Below are positions 62,901 through 64,000 of a stretch of 64,000 bases of DNA, piece by piece. The stretch is from assembly GCA_021287165.1 (NCBI GenBank), contig JAJTAY010000012.1, positions 1 to 64,000 of the forward strand. Direction: 5' to 3'. The notes under the pieces were generated by a model, which saw only the letters and a list, made by a program, of their open reading frames with translations, ran no database searches and had not been told where the DNA came from. The position numbers and the translations under genes were made by a program. The DNA comes from Bacteroidia bacterium. Its GTDB lineage: Bacteria; Bacteroidota; Bacteroidia; Bacteroidales; F082. Position 1 is the stretch's first letter. Each line of letters begins with the position of its first letter.

Positions 62901-63172
62901 GCATTGCTGAGATTCAACGTAATGCGTTTGGCTTGCAGGCTTTCATTTTCGTTGATGATGAAAAGGTAGTCGGTTTGATCGGCAATCATTCGAACCACTT
63001 CATAAACCGGAGCATCCTTTACATTCAGGCTGATGCCGGCCTGCGAGTAAACGCCTGCCGTTGCCTGCATGAAGCTGAAAAAGGTGAGCAGTACAAAAAT
63101 TTTCATACGCAACATTCGGATAACGAACCTGCTTCGCTGTGAAAGCCGGGGTTCAGGTGATTTTTTCTTCAT
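59906..63172 (-). CDS. SusC/RagA TonB-linked outer-membrane transporter with STN domain
   Basis: 1088 residues. After an N-terminal hydrophobic segment (about 22-42) comes an STN domain (about 50-115, VYEVVRMIADQTDYLFIINE), the signature of transducer-type transporters; then a carboxypeptidase-D-like domain (about 140-215), TonB box region LEEVIVVGYGTQ, plug (ANGVILITTKRG) and a 22-strand barrel ending RSFTFGINLGF. The STN domain fits with the FecR anti-sigma gene upstream: ligand uptake would signal through FecR to an ECF sigma factor outside the window. Confidence 0.96.
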   Translation of the reverse strand: MKKKSPEPRLSQRSRFVIRMLRMKIFVLLTFFSFMQATAGVYSQAGISLNVKDAPVYEVVRMIADQTDYLFIINENESLQAKRITLNLSNAGFDQAMREALRNSGLEYRIVENYIVLRSVQAQPEAAVTSAAPQDQRRSLRGTVRSRADRQPLPGVNVYIKGTTIGTATDLDGKYELRVPSDAKTIVFSIVGMRTEEITIGTSDVIDVLMVEERLGLEEVIVVGYGTQSRKLVTGSVDVVKEDDIKSIPIRTITGVLQGKASGVYVQQNSGTPGGAMTVRIRGNSSIQAGNQPLYVVDGVPVTAGNYGQVGFSGQGINAITDLNPNDIESITVLKDASAAAIYGARAANGVILITTKRGSLNKTAINVSVSQGVQQLAKKLDMMNADQWNEYKGLQPNGVNTDWLDEVFRQAPMSNYEVSASGGDEKTKFFLSGNVYDQTGILLGTDYSRLSGRMNLDHKVNNKLTIGSNLGLTYSLNNRVEGDQSLNGPLPNAISLLPINKVYNDDGTYNEDGAFANPVAIAKEATNETHSYRTLGNIFADYAILPNLTFSTKWSIDLLNLREHSYDPITTRQGKRSNGIGIFASNNVLNTVSNNTLKYSQTFAEKHNLDALAGYSFEKLTVRSAFIRGTDFPNEKFRYIASAATITNASASARDRGLNSWFGRVNYNYQYKYLASFTARYDGSSKFGANHRYGFFPAASLSWRITQEDFMKQFSNINELKLRTSYGLTGNDGIPDFRNLALFGGGYNYNGQPGIAPVQLENPDLKWETTAQFNVGFDISVYDERISLNVDYYNNQTRDLLLSRPVSFTSGFGSITTNIGQLENKGFEFVLNTDNVRGAFEWSSALNMTFNRNKIKKLYKGTPLDNLGRGSNRFEEGQPAGIFYGYRSLGVDPTTGDIVFDDVNKDGQITAADRVKIGDPNPDFIGGFNNDLRWKNFDLNIFFQFSYGNDIFNGTRIYIEAMKGSDNQSTAVLRRWKKPGDITDIPRATEEDPNNNNRISSRFIEDGSYLRLKNMTLGYNFTKDQLKRMKLNNLRIYASAYNLLTFTNYSGMDPEVHYSGDDDLRMGTDFFTYPQARSFTFGINLGF

Positions 63173-63275
63173 AACTTTGTGCGTTTGTTGAGAATCTTTT
63201 GACCCTTTTTCCGTGTTAAGTGGTTAATTGATTTTTCTGACTGCGCCGGAAAATGTTGCCGCATTTTCCGGTTTT

Positions 63276-64000
63276 TTATTTTATTATAACTTGTTTACCA
63301 TTGATCTTGAATTCAATACCCGAGGCCTCGGCAATGAGTGTCAGCAAAAAGTCGAGCCTTCGGCTATTTTCCACGGCGCCACTAAATATCAGTCTGCCCG
63401 ATTTTTCATTTTCGAAAACAATCTGCACGTCATACCAACGCTCTAACTTAACCGCCAATTCCTTCAGGCTCACCCTGTTGAAATAGATTACCCCATCGCG
63501 CCAGGAAGTGTAAAACTTGGTATCTACTGTATTGACGGTCTGATCGAGTGTGCGCTGATTGAGTTTGTGCTGCTGACCTGGACTGAGCCTGCTTGTTTGG
63601 CCATTGGGCACCACAACCTGCAGGGAGCCGCTCACCAGTGTGGTTTCCATAAACTCATCGTCCTGATAGGCCGAAACGTTAAAACTTGTTCCGAGCACCT
63701 GAATCCTGCCGCTGGTCGTTTCGATGATGAAAGGCCGTTTGGGATCGGCTGCCACTTCGAAAAACGCTTCGCCTGAAAGCCTGACAATGCGCTCACCCTT
63801 GCCAAACACGACAGGATACTCAAGACTGCTGGCCGCATTGAGCCAGGCACTGGTGCCGTCGCTCAGCCGAAGCTGAAACCGGCCGCCGGCCGGCACAATT
63901 ACTTTGTTGGTCTTTTGGGTAGCGTTATCGGTTGAATTGCCTGACTCGTAGGCCAGCATACTGCCCTTGCTGCTGCTTATGGCCAGCCCGGCATCGGTTA
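63276..64000 (-). CDS. FecR-family anti-sigma factor, 5' end outside window
   Basis: The frame runs to the window edge, so the N-terminal cytoplasmic part and membrane helix are not visible. Visible parts are the FecR domain (KVIVPAGGRFQLRLSDGTSA, WLNAASSLEYPVVFG, RIVRLSGEAFFEVAADPKRP, IQVLGTSFNVSAY) and the C-terminal DUF4974/STN-like domain (SLKELAVKLERWYDVQIVFE, DFLLTLIAEASGIEF). It senses the SusC STN domain in the periplasm and controls an ECF sigma factor expected just outside the window. It lies 103 bases upstream of the SusC gene. Confidence 0.95.
   Translation of the reverse strand, partial: TDAGLAISSSKGSMLAYESGNSTDNATQKTNKVIVPAGGRFQLRLSDGTSAWLNAASSLEYPVVFGKGERIVRLSGEAFFEVAADPKRPFIIETTSGRIQVLGTSFNVSAYQDDEFMETTLVSGSLQVVVPNGQTSRLSPGQQHKLNQRTLDQTVNTVDTKFYTSWRDGVIYFNRVSLKELAVKLERWYDVQIVFENEKSGRLIFSGAVENSRRLDFLLTLIAEASGIEFKINGKQVIIK

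Overview
The window reads as chromosomal DNA of a Bacteroidota member, probably a Bacteroidales-like environmental lineage known only from its sequence here. Supporting signs are a SusC/SusD pair with a FecR anti-sigma factor, type IX secretion (T9SS) C-terminal tails, LruC and choice-of-anchor J proteins, lipoboxes close to the N-terminus, a LytS/LytTR pair, and several matches to the Bacteroidota promoter form TTG-N20-TAnnTTTG. Most of the window has moderate GC. The stretches near 1-3.9 kb and 18.6-21.3 kb are clearly more AT-rich and carry unfamiliar genes.

Layout. 0-5.2 kb is an accessory region: an unknown gene cut by the window edge, a small outer-membrane protein, scattered debris of a Mu-like prophage (tape measure, tail chaperone pair, head morphogenesis protein with a nuclease-like tip, a second orphan tip, virion morphogenesis start), three copies of a highly structured ~113-bp repeat, and two near-identical GIY-YIG genes in a ~650-bp duplication next to an initiator tRNA gene, with a displaced tRNA fragment between the copies. 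5.2-8.8 kb is housekeeping: era, der, an S4 RNA-binding protein and a secreted endonuclease/phosphatase-fold lipoprotein. 8.9-9.7 kb holds a REP palindrome array with its IS200-like (RAYT) transposase. 9.7-18.5 kb has envelope and membrane proteins, a YhcG-type nuclease and a LiaF-like/LytS/LytTR signalling group. 18.6-21.3 kb is an AT-rich island with a lipoprotein and a small barrel. 21.3-28 kb is the methionine cycle: ahcY, a SAM riboswitch, metH and metF. 28-39.6 kb carries a prenylglyceryl-phosphate synthase, a DPP-IV-like peptidase, a response regulator and a hybrid histidine kinase, an FG-GAP protein, a Pif1-like helicase and a glycosyltransferase. 39.6-43 kb has tRNA-Pro with a 126-bp tandem repeat, an XRE regulator with its membrane partner, tcdA and a TatD-family hydrolase. 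43-45 kb encodes an LruC protein and a lipoprotein.

45.2-53.7 kb is a respiratory block. A six-gene minus-strand operon encodes an octaheme tetrathionate-reductase-family cytochrome c, a membrane cytochrome b, a two-domain rhodanese lipoprotein, two YeeE/YedE sulfur transporters (one fused to a rhodanese) and a membrane-anchored rhodanese-like protein. cydAB diverges from it. Three of the six proteins end in the same Gly-Gly-Cys tail after a flexible Ala/Pro/Gly-rich linker, and two of those three have rhodanese domains that lost the catalytic cysteine. This resembles the carrier-arm logic of SoxY (GGCGG) and is my best candidate for an undescribed system: a periplasmic sulfur-handling module built on C-terminal cysteine arms.

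53.8-64 kb has two coupled cyanophycinase-like peptidases and a SusC/SusD locus with two adhesin-domain proteins under a FecR regulator. One of those adhesins has its domain halves in reversed order.
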